In this document: positions 1-8,629 of the stretch, piece by piece | How the letters are laid out: the number at the start of each line of letters is the position of its first letter | Numbering within the stretch: position 1 is the stretch's first letter | Source: an uncultured Gammaproteobacteria bacterium | GTDB lineage: Bacteria > Pseudomonadota > Gammaproteobacteria > Magnimaribacterales > Magnimaribacteraceae | DNA length: 38,176 nucleotides | Assembly (NCBI GenBank): GCA_913045055.1 | Contig: CAJWPI010000015.1 | Coordinates: 1 to 38,176, forward strand | Reading direction: 5' to 3' | The notes under the pieces: model-generated | The model's input: the letters and a program-made list of their open reading frames with translations, nothing else | Databases searched by the model: none | Told to the model about the DNA's origin: nothing | Translations under genes and position numbers: made by a program

Positions 1-289
1 ATCTTTATTAGGTTTTCTCAGCTGAATTTCCTGAGATAGATAAAACTGATCAAAACAATTTTTAAAGTCTTCATAAAAACTAACGTTATCTTTTATAAAG
101 TCTATATGCATATCGTTTGTATTACTCAATAATATGAGTTTGTAATCTTGCTCTTTTGCAAGTTGTTGAATAAACTCTAATCTGTACTTTGGGAAATCTT
201 TCAGGATGTAATTCCAGGCTTCAATGATTTGATTTTCGTTTAAATATGAGAATTTAGATACATAAAAATCAATAAATTCTTGATAATCT
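1..289 (-). other. C-terminal half of a HAD-superfamily hydrolase, in frame with the recombinase
   Basis: After about codon 470 the fused frame reads like a YihX-type HAD phosphatase. It has a helix with [20 protein letters not shown], then the motif II region [12 protein letters not shown], then a motif III-like [12 protein letters not shown] at the window edge. The N-terminal motif I (DxDxT, the Asp nucleophile) and most of the cap domain are missing, because the recombinase joins directly before the FIDFYVSKF helix. Motif IV would lie beyond base 1. The segment is AT-rich like the rest of the window, so it is probably native sequence. As it stands it could not be an active phosphatase. Confidence 0.6.
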
Positions 290-1701
290 CCCATAACATC
301 ATCTTCGATCATAGAAATTAAGTGCAAGTACCTCTGCGTAGTAGCCACACTGGAGTGGCCGAGCCTATCCCGCACATATAGCAACGGATCTATAACACTC
401 TTACGCCTGCGCATGTCATGGAGTGTATGCGTCGCATAGGTATGGCGGAGCATATGAGGAGTGACTGTGAAAGGAAGCCCCAGATCTTTCCACATATGGT
501 TTAGACTCTGGCCTTTAGGACTGTAAGGCACACCATACCTAGATAGAAACAACGGAATTGACTCTACACATGAGGTCTGCATACTCCGATTACGCTCATG
601 AATTTTGTACTGCCAGAGCGCGGCCATAAGCGAGCGAGGGATGTCAATCTCCCGCGCCTTATTCCCCTTGAGCTCCATATCCTTTGGACTACAGAAAACT
701 CTAAAGTGAGAACTGCCTTTAGATATTTGAGCGGGATCAAATATATAGGAGCTTGGAAATGTAAGGAGCTCTTCCTTCCTCAACCCACTGCTTAGGGCTA
801 GTCGTGCAATAAGCTTTTGAGTAGAACAACTTATGGAATTTAAAAAAATTGAATTAAAATTGAAATCTTCTAAATTAATATTGTTAAGTCTTCTAAAGCT
901 TCTTTTTCTTGCTAATGCATCTAAAGTTTCTATTTCAGAAAGTCTAGCTGAAATAACATTAGAACATTGGTTCATCTTAATATTATGATTCAAGGCCTTT
1001 ATACTAGGTCTGCTATTTTCAGTAGACAATACTCTATTAAATGTTCTTGAAAGAAAAATAGTAAATGTACCTACACCACAATGTAACTCTAATACATCAT
1101 CTTTTTTATCTATATTTTCAAAAATCCAAGATAGAATTTTTTCACATATATAAGGATTTGGTTGACAAAAACATTGATCAAAGAGACTTATTGAGTATTT
1201 TCTGTCCATATAATTATAAGTTTCGTCAACACAGTCTTTTTCTATAACAATTTTCTGGTTTTTACTTCTTCCTATAATCGAAGTATGAAGGTACTTGTTA
1301 AGTTCAGAAGCCATTTCTATCCAACTTGTATCAAGTCTTTTGTGGTATACCAAAGTAATTAAAGCTTGTGTGTCTCTATTTACCATAAACTCAACTTGAA
1401 AGAGACGATAACTCAAAATTTTATTTTTTCTAATTAAATCAATTAATTTAGTCATTAATGTATTAATTTTTGGATCGCAAATTGACAATTCAGAAATCTT
1501 AATTTTAGAGGAGTCTTGTGTCATATAAAATTCTTCTTGATTATCTAGAACTGTTAGTCCAAGTTCTATTCTCGTTCTAAAACCTTCTTCAGGTGACTGA
1601 TAATAAGAAATATTCTTTGTATGCTCTTGGAAGAATTCTTTAAATTTAAATTTTTTCTTCTTGAACTGTGTTTTATAGACTCTTTTATTTTTGTTATTCA
1701 A
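1..1701 (-). CDS. trmA: Fused ORF: TrmA N-terminal part, tyrosine recombinase domain, HAD hydrolase C-terminal part (incomplete at the window edge)
   Basis: Reading the minus strand codon by codon gives 567 codons with no stop, and the frame is still open at base 1. Codons from 1701 to about 842 match TrmA, the SAM-dependent tRNA uracil-54 C5-methyltransferase. Visible features are the motif FCQPNPY, the SAM-binding motif [11 protein letters not shown], and an ending (FNFNSIFL) that aligns with E. coli TrmA just before DPPRSG. The DPPR motif, the catalytic Cys region and the C-terminal Glu base are not present in normal form. The frame continues into a tyrosine recombinase (about 841-290) and a HAD-type hydrolase (about 289-1). 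The start is probably TTG at 1701, overlapping the metH stop by 8 bases, because the next in-frame ATG is about 60 codons in and would remove conserved TrmA sequence. A TrmA made from this frame should be inactive. The frame may be real or a chimera. Confidence 0.75.
   Translation of the reverse strand, partial: MNNKNKRVYKTQFKKKKFKFKEFFQEHTKNISYYQSPEEGFRTRIELGLTVLDNQEEFYMTQDSSKIKISELSICDPKINTLMTKLIDLIRKNKILSYRLFQVEFMVNRDTQALITLVYHKRLDTSWIEMASELNKYLHTSIIGRSKNQKIVIEKDCVDETYNYMDRKYSISLFDQCFCQPNPYICEKILSWIFENIDKKDDVLELHCGVGTFTIFLSRTFNRVLSTENSRPSIKALNHNIKMNQCSNVISARLSEIETLDALARKRSFRRLNNINLEDFNFNSIFLNSISCSTQKLIARLALSSGLRKEELLTFPSSYIFDPAQISKGSSHFRVFCSPKDMELKGNKAREIDIPRSLMAALWQYKIHERNRSMQTSCVESIPLFLSRYGVPYSPKGQSLNHMWKDLGLPFTVTPHMLRHTYATHTLHDMRRRKSVIDPLLYVRDRLGHSSVATTQRYLHLISMIEDDVMGDYQEFIDFYVSKFSYLNENQIIEAWNYILKDFPKYRLEFIQQLAKEQDYKLILLSNTNDMHIDFIKDNVSFYEDFKNCFDQFYLSQEIQLRKPNKD
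290..841 (-). mobile_element. Tyrosine recombinase (phage/ICE-type integrase) catalytic domain, lacking its N-terminal DNA-binding domain
   Basis: This middle section of the fused frame carries the catalytic set of the tyrosine recombinase family in the right order. There is a first Arg in SSGLRKEEL, a Lys in the beta-hairpin region [12 protein letters not shown], HxxR in [10 protein letters not shown], a His in [11 protein letters not shown], and the Tyr nucleophile in TQRYLHL. The family's N-terminal SAM-like core-binding domain is absent; TrmA sequence stands in its place. Codons such as GCG, CGC, CGG and CTC are common here and rare in the neighbours, so the piece looks acquired from another replicon. 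It resembles integrases of phages and integrative elements more than XerC/XerD. No attachment-site repeats or other element genes are visible in the window. Confidence 0.8.
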
Positions 1702-4700
1702 TATTAGAGCTCAAAAATTTCTTTGTTATTGATATCTTCTCTTTTCTAGTCTTAGCTACTCTTTTAACCTGATCATTTCCAATCTTGCCAACTCCAAAAT
1801 AAGTACTTTCAGGGTGTGAGAAATACCAACCACTTACAGAGGCAGCAGGACTCATTGCAAAATTTTCTGTTAAAGATACTTTTATTTTTTTATCTGCATC
1901 TAATAGTTGAAACAACTTTAATTTTTCAGAATGATCTGGACAGGCAGGATATCCAGGAGCAGGTCTTATACCTAAATATTTTTCTTTAATTAGGTCTTCA
2001 TTAGTATAGTGTTCATTTTTTGCGTAACCCCAGAGATCTTTTCGAACTTTTTCATGCATATATTCAGCAGATGCTTCAGCCAATCTATCTGCTAAAGCTT
2101 TTAGCATAATGGAAGAATAGTCATCATTATTTTTTTCATACCTCTTACAAGCTTCTTCTACCCCAATGCCTGCCGTAACGGCAAAACCACCGATTACATC
2201 TTTTCTATTTTCTTCTTTAGGAATAATAAAATCTGCTAAGCATCTATTCGGTCTTTTCAAGCCTTGTTCTTTTTGTTGTCTTAAAAAGTTTAAGGTAGTC
2301 AAAACCTTTTTTTTACTTTTAGTATCGTATATCTCAATGTCATTGTTATTAATTTGATTACATGCCCAAAAACCAACAACTGCTTTAACTTCAATTATCT
2401 TCTTTTCATCAATATTTTCTAGCATATCTTTTGCATCTTTAAATAAATTTTTTGCTGCATCTCCTACTTTAGGATCAGACAAAATATCAGGGTATTTACC
2501 AGCTAAATCCCAAGATCTAAAGAATGGAGCCCAGTCAATATAATTTCTTAATATCTTTATAGGAATATTGGATAAAGTTTTTGTACCATAAAAAGTAGGT
2601 TGGGTGGAATTGTAATTTTTCCAATCTATCTTTTGTTTATTCTTATTTGCAGCCTTAATGTCTAATAAAGGTTTTGTTTTACCTTTTAATAATCTTTCTC
2701 TAACCTTTTCGTATTCAGCTTTTATTTCTATTAAAAACTCCTTTTTATTTTTTTTATTAACTAAGTTCTGAACCACACCAACGCTCCTAGATGCATCAAT
2801 GACATGAACAACAGGACCTGATTTGTATCCAGGCTCAATTTTAAGTGCAGTATGGGCTTTTGAAGTTGTGGCACCTCCTATTAGTATTGGAATACTTAAC
2901 TCTCTTTTTGTCATTTCTTGGGCTACATGAACCATTTCATCTAGAGATGGGGTTATAAGTCCACTAAGACCTATGAAATCAGCCTTTTCTTTAATTGCAG
3001 TTTGAATTATCTTCTCTGCAGGAACCATCACTCCCAGATCAATTACTTCAAAGTTATTACATTGTAAGATTACACCAACTATATTTTTTCCTATATCGTG
3101 TACATCACCTTTCACTGTAGCTAAGACTATCTTTCCATTTGATTTTAGTTTTCCAGTTTTTTCTTTTTCTATAAAAGGGACTAGATACGATACTGCTTCT
3201 TTCATAACTCTCGCACTCTTGACTACTTGAGGAAGAAACATTTTTCCTTCTCCAAACAAATCTCCTACTATGTTCATCCCATCCATCAAAGGTCCCTCAA
3301 TGACCTCTATAGGACTATCCTTAAGTAATCTTTCTACTTCGACATCTTCTATTATGAATTTATTTATTCCATGGACTAGAGCATGAGAAATCTTTTCACT
3401 ATTTTTTAATTCACGCCAAGCTATAGTTTCTTTTTGTTCTTCTTTCTTCTTACTCAAACCTTTAGAAGCTTCTATTAGTTTTTCTGTAGCGTCTTTATTT
3501 CTATTAAGAATTACATCTTCAATTATGTCTCTTAATTTAGGATCAATATCTTCATAAACTGAAAGTTGGCCTGCATTTACAATGCCCATAGTTAATCCGT
3601 TCTTAATTGCATGGTAAAGAAATACTGAGTGCATGGCTTCTCTTATTAGGTCATTACCTCTAAAAGAGAAAGACACATTACTAATCCCACCTGATGTTCT
3701 TATATTTGGATAGTTTTTCTTTATGTATTTGCATGCATCTATGAAGTCTTTTGCATAGTTCAGATGCTCATCAAGACCGGTGGCTACAGCAAAGACATTG
3801 GGATCAAAGATAATATCCTCTTCTGGGAAATTTACTTCTTTGACTAATATATCGTAGCTTCTTTTACAAATTTTACATCTATCTTCGTAAGTAGAAGCCT
3901 GACCCTTTTCATCAAATGCCATAACAACTACTGCAGCTCCATATGTTTTGCATAATAAAGCTTGTTTTATAAACTCTTCTTTGCCTTCTTTTAAACTTAT
4001 AGAATTAACTACACTTTTTCCTTGTATATTTTTTAAACCCTCTTCCAATACTTCCCATTTCGATGAATCTATCATTATCGGAACTTTACAGATTTCAGGT
4101 TCAGTAGAAATAAGCTTTAAGAAATGCACCATTTCCTCTTTTGAATCAAGTAATCCTTCATCCATATTAATATCAATAATTTGGGCTCCTGATTCAACTT
4201 GATCCTTTGCAATTTCGAGAGCTTCATCATATTTTTTTTCTTTAATTAATCTAGAAAATTTCTTTGATCCCGTTACATTAGTTCTTTCTCCTATGTTAAT
4301 GAACAGTGAATCATTACCTATAGATAGATGCTCAAGTCCGCTTAAAAGAGTTACTTTATTATTTTTTTTAATTTTTCTTTGATTCAAAGCTGAAACTTCT
4401 TCTTTTATAGCCTCAATATGGCTAGGTGTGGTTCCACAACACCCGCCAACTAAGTTAACTAATCCTTCTTCAGCAATTTCTCTTATTATCGAAGACATAT
4501 ATTCAGGAGATTCATCATAACCTCCCATTTCATTAGGTAGTCCTGCATTAGGATGAAGACTTATAGGTTTATCTGAAATATTATCTAGAGAGTGCAGGTG
4601 TGGTTTAAGATGTTCAGCACCTAAAGCACAGTTAAAGCCTACAGCATCAGCATCGCTATGTTTTATAGCTGTCCAGAAGCCTTCAACAGTTTGACCTGAA

Positions 4701-5347
4701 AGAGTTCGTCCTGATGCATCAGTTATAGTTCCTGAAATTATTAGAGGAATTTTTAATTTTAAATCTTGGCATTTTTCTAAATAAGCATATATTCCAGCTT
4801 TTACATTTAATGTATCAAAAACCGTTTCAAACATGAGTAGATCACTACCACCATCTATTAATCCATCAATACTTTCCCTGTAACTTTTAACAAGTTCACT
4901 GAAATAGATATTTCTTTGAGAAGGGTCGTTTACATCAGGCGATAATGATGCAGTTTTATTAGTAGGACCAATAGCGCCAATTACATAAGCCTTTTTTTTG
5001 GTATCTTTAATAGCCTCCTTGGCTATCTTGGCTCCTTGAAAGTTAAGTTCATAAGCTTTTTTCTGTAAAGAATAATCTGCTTGAGAGATCGAATTCGAAT
5101 TAAAAGTATTTGTTTCTATAAAATCACTTCCAGCAAGAAGAAACTTTTTATGAATATTTTTTATAAGTTCAGGTTGAGTTATGTTTAGGAGGTCATTATT
5201 TCCTTTTAATTCGTGATCAAAATTTTTGAATTTTTTACCTCTAAAATCATCCTCTAAAAGATTTTCGTCTTGAATCATAGTACCCATGGCACCATCAAGA
5301 AACATAATCCTAGTTGATAATAGTTTTTGAAGTTGTTTTTTTAACAT
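1694..5347 (-). CDS. metH: Cobalamin-dependent methionine synthase MetH
   Basis: Transfers a methyl group from 5-methyltetrahydrofolate to homocysteine through enzyme-bound cobalamin. At 1217 residues it is close to the E. coli protein (1227). The domains follow the standard order. The homocysteine-binding domain has its zinc Cys ligands in GFNCALG and [10 protein letters not shown]. Next come the pterin-binding domain ([14 protein letters not shown]), the cap, the B12-binding domain with the DxHxxG His ligand ([13 protein letters not shown]), and the C-terminal activation domain with [12 protein letters not shown]. The enzyme is complete, so the cell needs cobalamin from synthesis or uptake. 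The 220-bp gap upstream, shared with divergent nfuA, shows no cobalamin riboswitch B12 box that I can recognise. The trmA-like frame overlaps the 3' end by 8 bases, which suggests co-transcription. Confidence 0.98.
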   Translation of the reverse strand: MLKKQLQKLLSTRIMFLDGAMGTMIQDENLLEDDFRGKKFKNFDHELKGNNDLLNITQPELIKNIHKKFLLAGSDFIETNTFNSNSISQADYSLQKKAYELNFQGAKIAKEAIKDTKKKAYVIGAIGPTNKTASLSPDVNDPSQRNIYFSELVKSYRESIDGLIDGGSDLLMFETVFDTLNVKAGIYAYLEKCQDLKLKIPLIISGTITDASGRTLSGQTVEGFWTAIKHSDADAVGFNCALGAEHLKPHLHSLDNISDKPISLHPNAGLPNEMGGYDESPEYMSSIIREIAEEGLVNLVGGCCGTTPSHIEAIKEEVSALNQRKIKKNNKVTLLSGLEHLSIGNDSLFINIGERTNVTGSKKFSRLIKEKKYDEALEIAKDQVESGAQIIDINMDEGLLDSKEEMVHFLKLISTEPEICKVPIMIDSSKWEVLEEGLKNIQGKSVVNSISLKEGKEEFIKQALLCKTYGAAVVVMAFDEKGQASTYEDRCKICKRSYDILVKEVNFPEEDIIFDPNVFAVATGLDEHLNYAKDFIDACKYIKKNYPNIRTSGGISNVSFSFRGNDLIREAMHSVFLYHAIKNGLTMGIVNAGQLSVYEDIDPKLRDIIEDVILNRNKDATEKLIEASKGLSKKKEEQKETIAWRELKNSEKISHALVHGINKFIIEDVEVERLLKDSPIEVIEGPLMDGMNIVGDLFGEGKMFLPQVVKSARVMKEAVSYLVPFIEKEKTGKLKSNGKIVLATVKGDVHDIGKNIVGVILQCNNFEVIDLGVMVPAEKIIQTAIKEKADFIGLSGLITPSLDEMVHVAQEMTKRELSIPILIGGATTSKAHTALKIEPGYKSGPVVHVIDASRSVGVVQNLVNKKNKKEFLIEIKAEYEKVRERLLKGKTKPLLDIKAANKNKQKIDWKNYNSTQPTFYGTKTLSNIPIKILRNYIDWAPFFRSWDLAGKYPDILSDPKVGDAAKNLFKDAKDMLENIDEKKIIEVKAVVGFWACNQINNNDIEIYDTKSKKKVLTTLNFLRQQKEQGLKRPNRCLADFIIPKEENRKDVIGGFAVTAGIGVEEACKRYEKNNDDYSSIMLKALADRLAEASAEYMHEKVRKDLWGYAKNEHYTNEDLIKEKYLGIRPAPGYPACPDHSEKLKLFQLLDADKKIKVSLTENFAMSPAASVSGWYFSHPESTYFGVGKIGNDQVKRVAKTRKEKISITKKFLSSNIE

Positions 5348-5567
5348 TTGTATACTAAAAACAATAGCTTAATATTAAAATATATAAGTAGGTACTATAA
5401 TTTACTTATTATTAAGGGATTATCAACAAGCAGTATAAAGAGAATAGTAATTTTAAATGAATTTCTTATGTTTGATTGTGTTTTTTCTTAATGAAAATTC
5501 CACTTACTTGCTGCTTAGATAATATATGATAATTTAAAGGTTTTGTTTGATAATGTAAAATAACCTT

Positions 5568-6155
5568 ATGTCTGAAATAGAAATTACAAAATCAGCTTCT
5601 AGCTATCTAAAAGAGCTCTTAGAAAAACAAGATGAAAATACTGTTGGTATAAAGATATTTGTCACTCATCCAGGCACACCTCGTGCTGAGACTTGTATAG
5701 CCTATACCAAAGATATAGATGATCTTTCTAAATTTGTTTTAAAAGAAAACCAAAACTTTAATCTTTATTTAGAAGAAGGATCATTAAATTTCTTGGAAGA
5801 TGCAAAAGTAGATTATTCACCTGACAAATTTGGTGGAAATCTAACAATAAAAGCTCCTAACGCAAAGCTTCCTTTATTTTCCGATGATGGTTCTTTAGAA
5901 GAAAAAATAAATTATTTTCTTTATTCTGAAATTAATCCAGGGCTAGAAGCTCATGGAGGTGAGGTTATGCTGGTTGAAATTCTTGAAGATAATACCGCTG
6001 TTTTGCAATTTGGTGGCGGTTGCCAAGGGTGTGGAATGGTTGATCTCACTTTGAAAGATGGAGTTGAAAAAACATTGATGGAAAAAATACCTGAATTAAC
6101 TAAAGTTCTTGATATTACAGATCATAGCAATAGAGAGAATGCTTATTATAAATAA
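5568..6155 (+). CDS. nfuA: Fe-S biogenesis protein NfuA
   Basis: A carrier that receives 4Fe-4S clusters and passes them to target enzymes, important under oxidative stress or iron limitation. It has 195 residues (E. coli 191). The N-terminal half is a degenerate A-type carrier domain lacking the usual three Cys ligands. The C-terminal half is the Nfu domain with the CxxC cluster ligands C152 and C155 in GGGCQGCGMVDLTL. The gene stands alone, divergent from metH. The gap to sbcB (44 bp) is T-rich but shows no clear hairpin. Confidence 0.97.
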   Translation: MSEIEITKSASSYLKELLEKQDENTVGIKIFVTHPGTPRAETCIAYTKDIDDLSKFVLKENQNFNLYLEEGSLNFLEDAKVDYSPDKFGGNLTIKAPNAKLPLFSDDGSLEEKINYFLYSEINPGLEAHGGEVMLVEILEDNTAVLQFGGGCQGCGMVDLTLKDGVEKTLMEKIPELTKVLDITDHSNRENAYYK

Positions 6156-6199
6156 AGTTATTTTCCTTTTTTTATCTTATTCCAATATATAATTCTTGA

Positions 6200-7615
6200 A
6201 TGTCTTTATTAAATGCTGAATCTTGTTTTATTTTCACAGATACGGAGACTTCAGGATTAAATATTAACTTCTCTCAAATTATCCAGGTAGGTTCAATACT
6301 TTCTAATGACAGCATAGAAGTAGAGGACACCCAGGATTTAAATTGTAATTTACTTCCCTGGGTAGTTCCTAGTCCTGAAGCTTTTTTAGTGCACCGAAGA
6401 GTTGAAAGCTTGGTTGGAAAAGAATTATCTCACTATGAAATGATGCTTAAATTAAGGCAAGAATGGCTTGATTGGTCTAGTTCACGTAACCCTGTTTTCA
6501 TTACTTATAACGGCCATAGATTTGATGAAGAACTTTTTAGAAGACAATTTTATTGGTGCTTGCTTCCTTCATACATAACTAATACTGAAGGTGCATCGAG
6601 GTTAGATCTAATGTATACCTTTCAGTTAATTGCTAATTTCTTTTCACACTGTGTTCAGGTTCCTAGGAACGATGAAGGGGAGGTTAGTTTAAAATTAACT
6701 GATTGGGCCAATCAAAACGATATATCTTCTGAAGGTGCACATGATGCTTTAAATGACTGTTATCTGATGGTTGAACTATCAAAAATTGTAAAAGACAAGG
6801 CAGGTGCTGCCTGGAAGGCGTCACTTAAAGGATCTTCTAAAGGAGGTAATCTAAATCTTATACAATCTGAACCATTTGCGATGTTGGGAGAGGTGTTTAG
6901 AAAAAAAACATTCCCTTCTCCAATCACTTTTTGTGGACAAAATCCCAAGTTTACAAATGAAGTAGCGGTTTTAGATCTGTGCTGTAATCCCGATGAGTTA
7001 GATGAATACACAGATAATGAATTATTAGAACAAATTGGAACTAGCGGAACAGCTATTAGAAAATTAAAGATTAATAGAAGCCTTCCAATAATGCCTTCTG
7101 ATCAAATCCCTAACTTAAAGGAACATCTAGAGAACATGAACGTAACTCAGAATAAAGTTGAAGAAAATGCTTTCAAGATTAGGAATAACGTCAATTTACA
7201 AAAAAGGATATCTGAATTAATGGCTAATAATCAGATAAGTTACCCTGAACCTAAATTTGTAGAGCAGTCTGTCTATGCAGGTTTTGCTTCAAAAGCAGAT
7301 GAATTATGGATGGAAAGATTTCATTCTGAAGATTGGAACAAGAAAGCTACTCTCATAAACGGTTTCGAAGATAAGCGCTATAAAGAATTAGCTGAAAGAC
7401 TTGTTTGCAGTAACTCTCCTAATTCAATCTCAACAGAAGCAAATAGTAAATATAAGCTTTTTTTGAAGGAAAGAATACATTCTAAGGGACCTTGGTTAGA
7501 TTTAAAAGGAGCTAAAGAAAAGACTGATAAGTTGTTATTAGAGACTAAAGACGATGAAGATAAGAAAATATTAGAGCAGCTTAAAGATCACCTTAAGTCT
7601 ATGGCCCTTCTTTAA
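6200..7615 (+). CDS. sbcB: Exodeoxyribonuclease I (SbcB)
   Basis: A 3'-5' exonuclease on single-stranded DNA, used in recombination and mismatch repair. It has 471 residues (E. coli 475). The N-terminal DEDD nuclease fold begins with motif I at FTDTETSG (D14, E16). Exo II lies near TYNGHRFDEELFRRQFYW, and the exo III region near SSEGAHDALNDCYLMVELS carries the conserved His and Asp. The SH3-like and helical C-terminal domains follow. The last 17 bases overlap the 3' end of csiV on the opposite strand, so the two messages are antisense to each other at their ends. Confidence 0.96.
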   Translation: MSLLNAESCFIFTDTETSGLNINFSQIIQVGSILSNDSIEVEDTQDLNCNLLPWVVPSPEAFLVHRRVESLVGKELSHYEMMLKLRQEWLDWSSSRNPVFITYNGHRFDEELFRRQFYWCLLPSYITNTEGASRLDLMYTFQLIANFFSHCVQVPRNDEGEVSLKLTDWANQNDISSEGAHDALNDCYLMVELSKIVKDKAGAAWKASLKGSSKGGNLNLIQSEPFAMLGEVFRKKTFPSPITFCGQNPKFTNEVAVLDLCCNPDELDEYTDNELLEQIGTSGTAIRKLKINRSLPIMPSDQIPNLKEHLENMNVTQNKVEENAFKIRNNVNLQKRISELMANNQISYPEPKFVEQSVYAGFASKADELWMERFHSEDWNKKATLINGFEDKRYKELAERLVCSNSPNSISTEANSKYKLFLKERIHSKGPWLDLKGAKEKTDKLLLETKDDEDKKILEQLKDHLKSMALL

Positions 7616-8618
7616 TGTCTATAGCATCCCAAGGTGAGATTTGTATCAAGACTCCAAAATAGGGGTGATCAATATAGTGTAATTTGCCTTCTTCCATTTT
7701 TCTCTCTTCAATTAATTCATACTGATTTTCTGGTAATAACTGAATTTCAGGAATTGACTTACTGCTTGTATTTATAACTTCTTCTTTAATAGTAATTTCA
7801 TTTGGAATAAGAGGTAAATAATTAAACCATTTCTTGATATCTATAAAAGAAATTTTTATTTTAGGGAGGAAAGACTCTTGCCAGAAATAAGAATCTTTTT
7901 TTAATTTATTATTTTCTTTAAATATATTTTCTAAATCATTGAATTTATAAAGATAATCTATTTCTGGGATATAGTCTAAGTCTGAATTTTTTGGAGAAAA
8001 TCTTAACTTAATGTCACTATGAAGATATCTTTCTTTATAAGTTATTAATTCTCCATAAACTACTTTATCTAACTTATTGCCTAAGATTAAAACAGGAAAA
8101 GATAGTTCTTTATTAAAAATAGGCTGATACCAAGATCTTTGATAGAGAACCTTATAATTAGAATTTTTATTGATGTCCTTGTAAATTTGAGTTAATTTTT
8201 GATCTTCAACTTTTTCAAATAATTCTACTGGTAATCTATTTTTTTCTTTTTTAGGATTTTTAACTAAAACCTCTTCCTGGTTCTCTTTATTAGAAAATTC
8301 GACTTTTTTTATCAGCGTAGGTGTTTCCTTTAGACCGTGTTTAATAGATGTTTTTTTAACTAACAAAGAAGGTTCTTTTGGCAGTTCTACTAAATTTTCT
8401 GAGAACTCCCATTCTTTTAAATCATACCAAGTTTCTTCTGCATCTGATTCAGAAATTTTAAGATTTTCAATAACAACTATATCTATTCTATAAATTGAAA
8501 TTGGCTTTGATTTATCTATGTAAGTTTTAATAGACTTTTCTAATGAAGCGGGAATATATAATTCTGCGTATACCGAAGAGGTGATACAGATTAAGAATGA
8601 TAGGATTAATTTTTTCAT
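7599..8618 (-). CDS. csiV: CsiV-family peptidoglycan-binding protein
   Basis: 339 residues with an N-terminal signal peptide (MKKLILSFLICITSSVYA), so the protein is periplasmic. The C-terminal HYIDHPYFGVLIQISPW is the hallmark of the CsiV family. The Vibrio cholerae member binds peptidoglycan and supports LpoA/PBP1A cell-wall synthesis. The middle of the protein (about residues 110-200) is Lys/Glu-rich and poorly conserved. It lies 11 bases downstream of mfd on the same strand, probably as one operon; the same mfd-csiV order is known in Pseudomonas. The family call rests mainly on the C-terminal motif and the context. Confidence 0.8.
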   Translation of the reverse strand: MKKLILSFLICITSSVYAELYIPASLEKSIKTYIDKSKPISIYRIDIVVIENLKISESDAEETWYDLKEWEFSENLVELPKEPSLLVKKTSIKHGLKETPTLIKKVEFSNKENQEEVLVKNPKKEKNRLPVELFEKVEDQKLTQIYKDINKNSNYKVLYQRSWYQPIFNKELSFPVLILGNKLDKVVYGELITYKERYLHSDIKLRFSPKNSDLDYIPEIDYLYKFNDLENIFKENNKLKKDSYFWQESFLPKIKISFIDIKKWFNYLPLIPNEITIKEEVINTSSKSIPEIQLLPENQYELIEERKMEEGKLHYIDHPYFGVLIQISPWDAIDIKEGP

Positions 8619-8629
8619 TTTCTTAATAA

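Noticed and set aside
598-1247. Short plus-strand frames at 598-795 and 1065-1247
   Set aside because: They lie opposite the TrmA-recombinase frame and show no recognisable family; the minus-strand frame explains the sequence.
5348-5567. Possible cobalamin riboswitch upstream of metH
   Set aside because: The 220-bp gap between metH and nfuA is AT-rich and shows no B12-box-like sequence or strong stem-loop series by eye. A covariance-model search would settle it.
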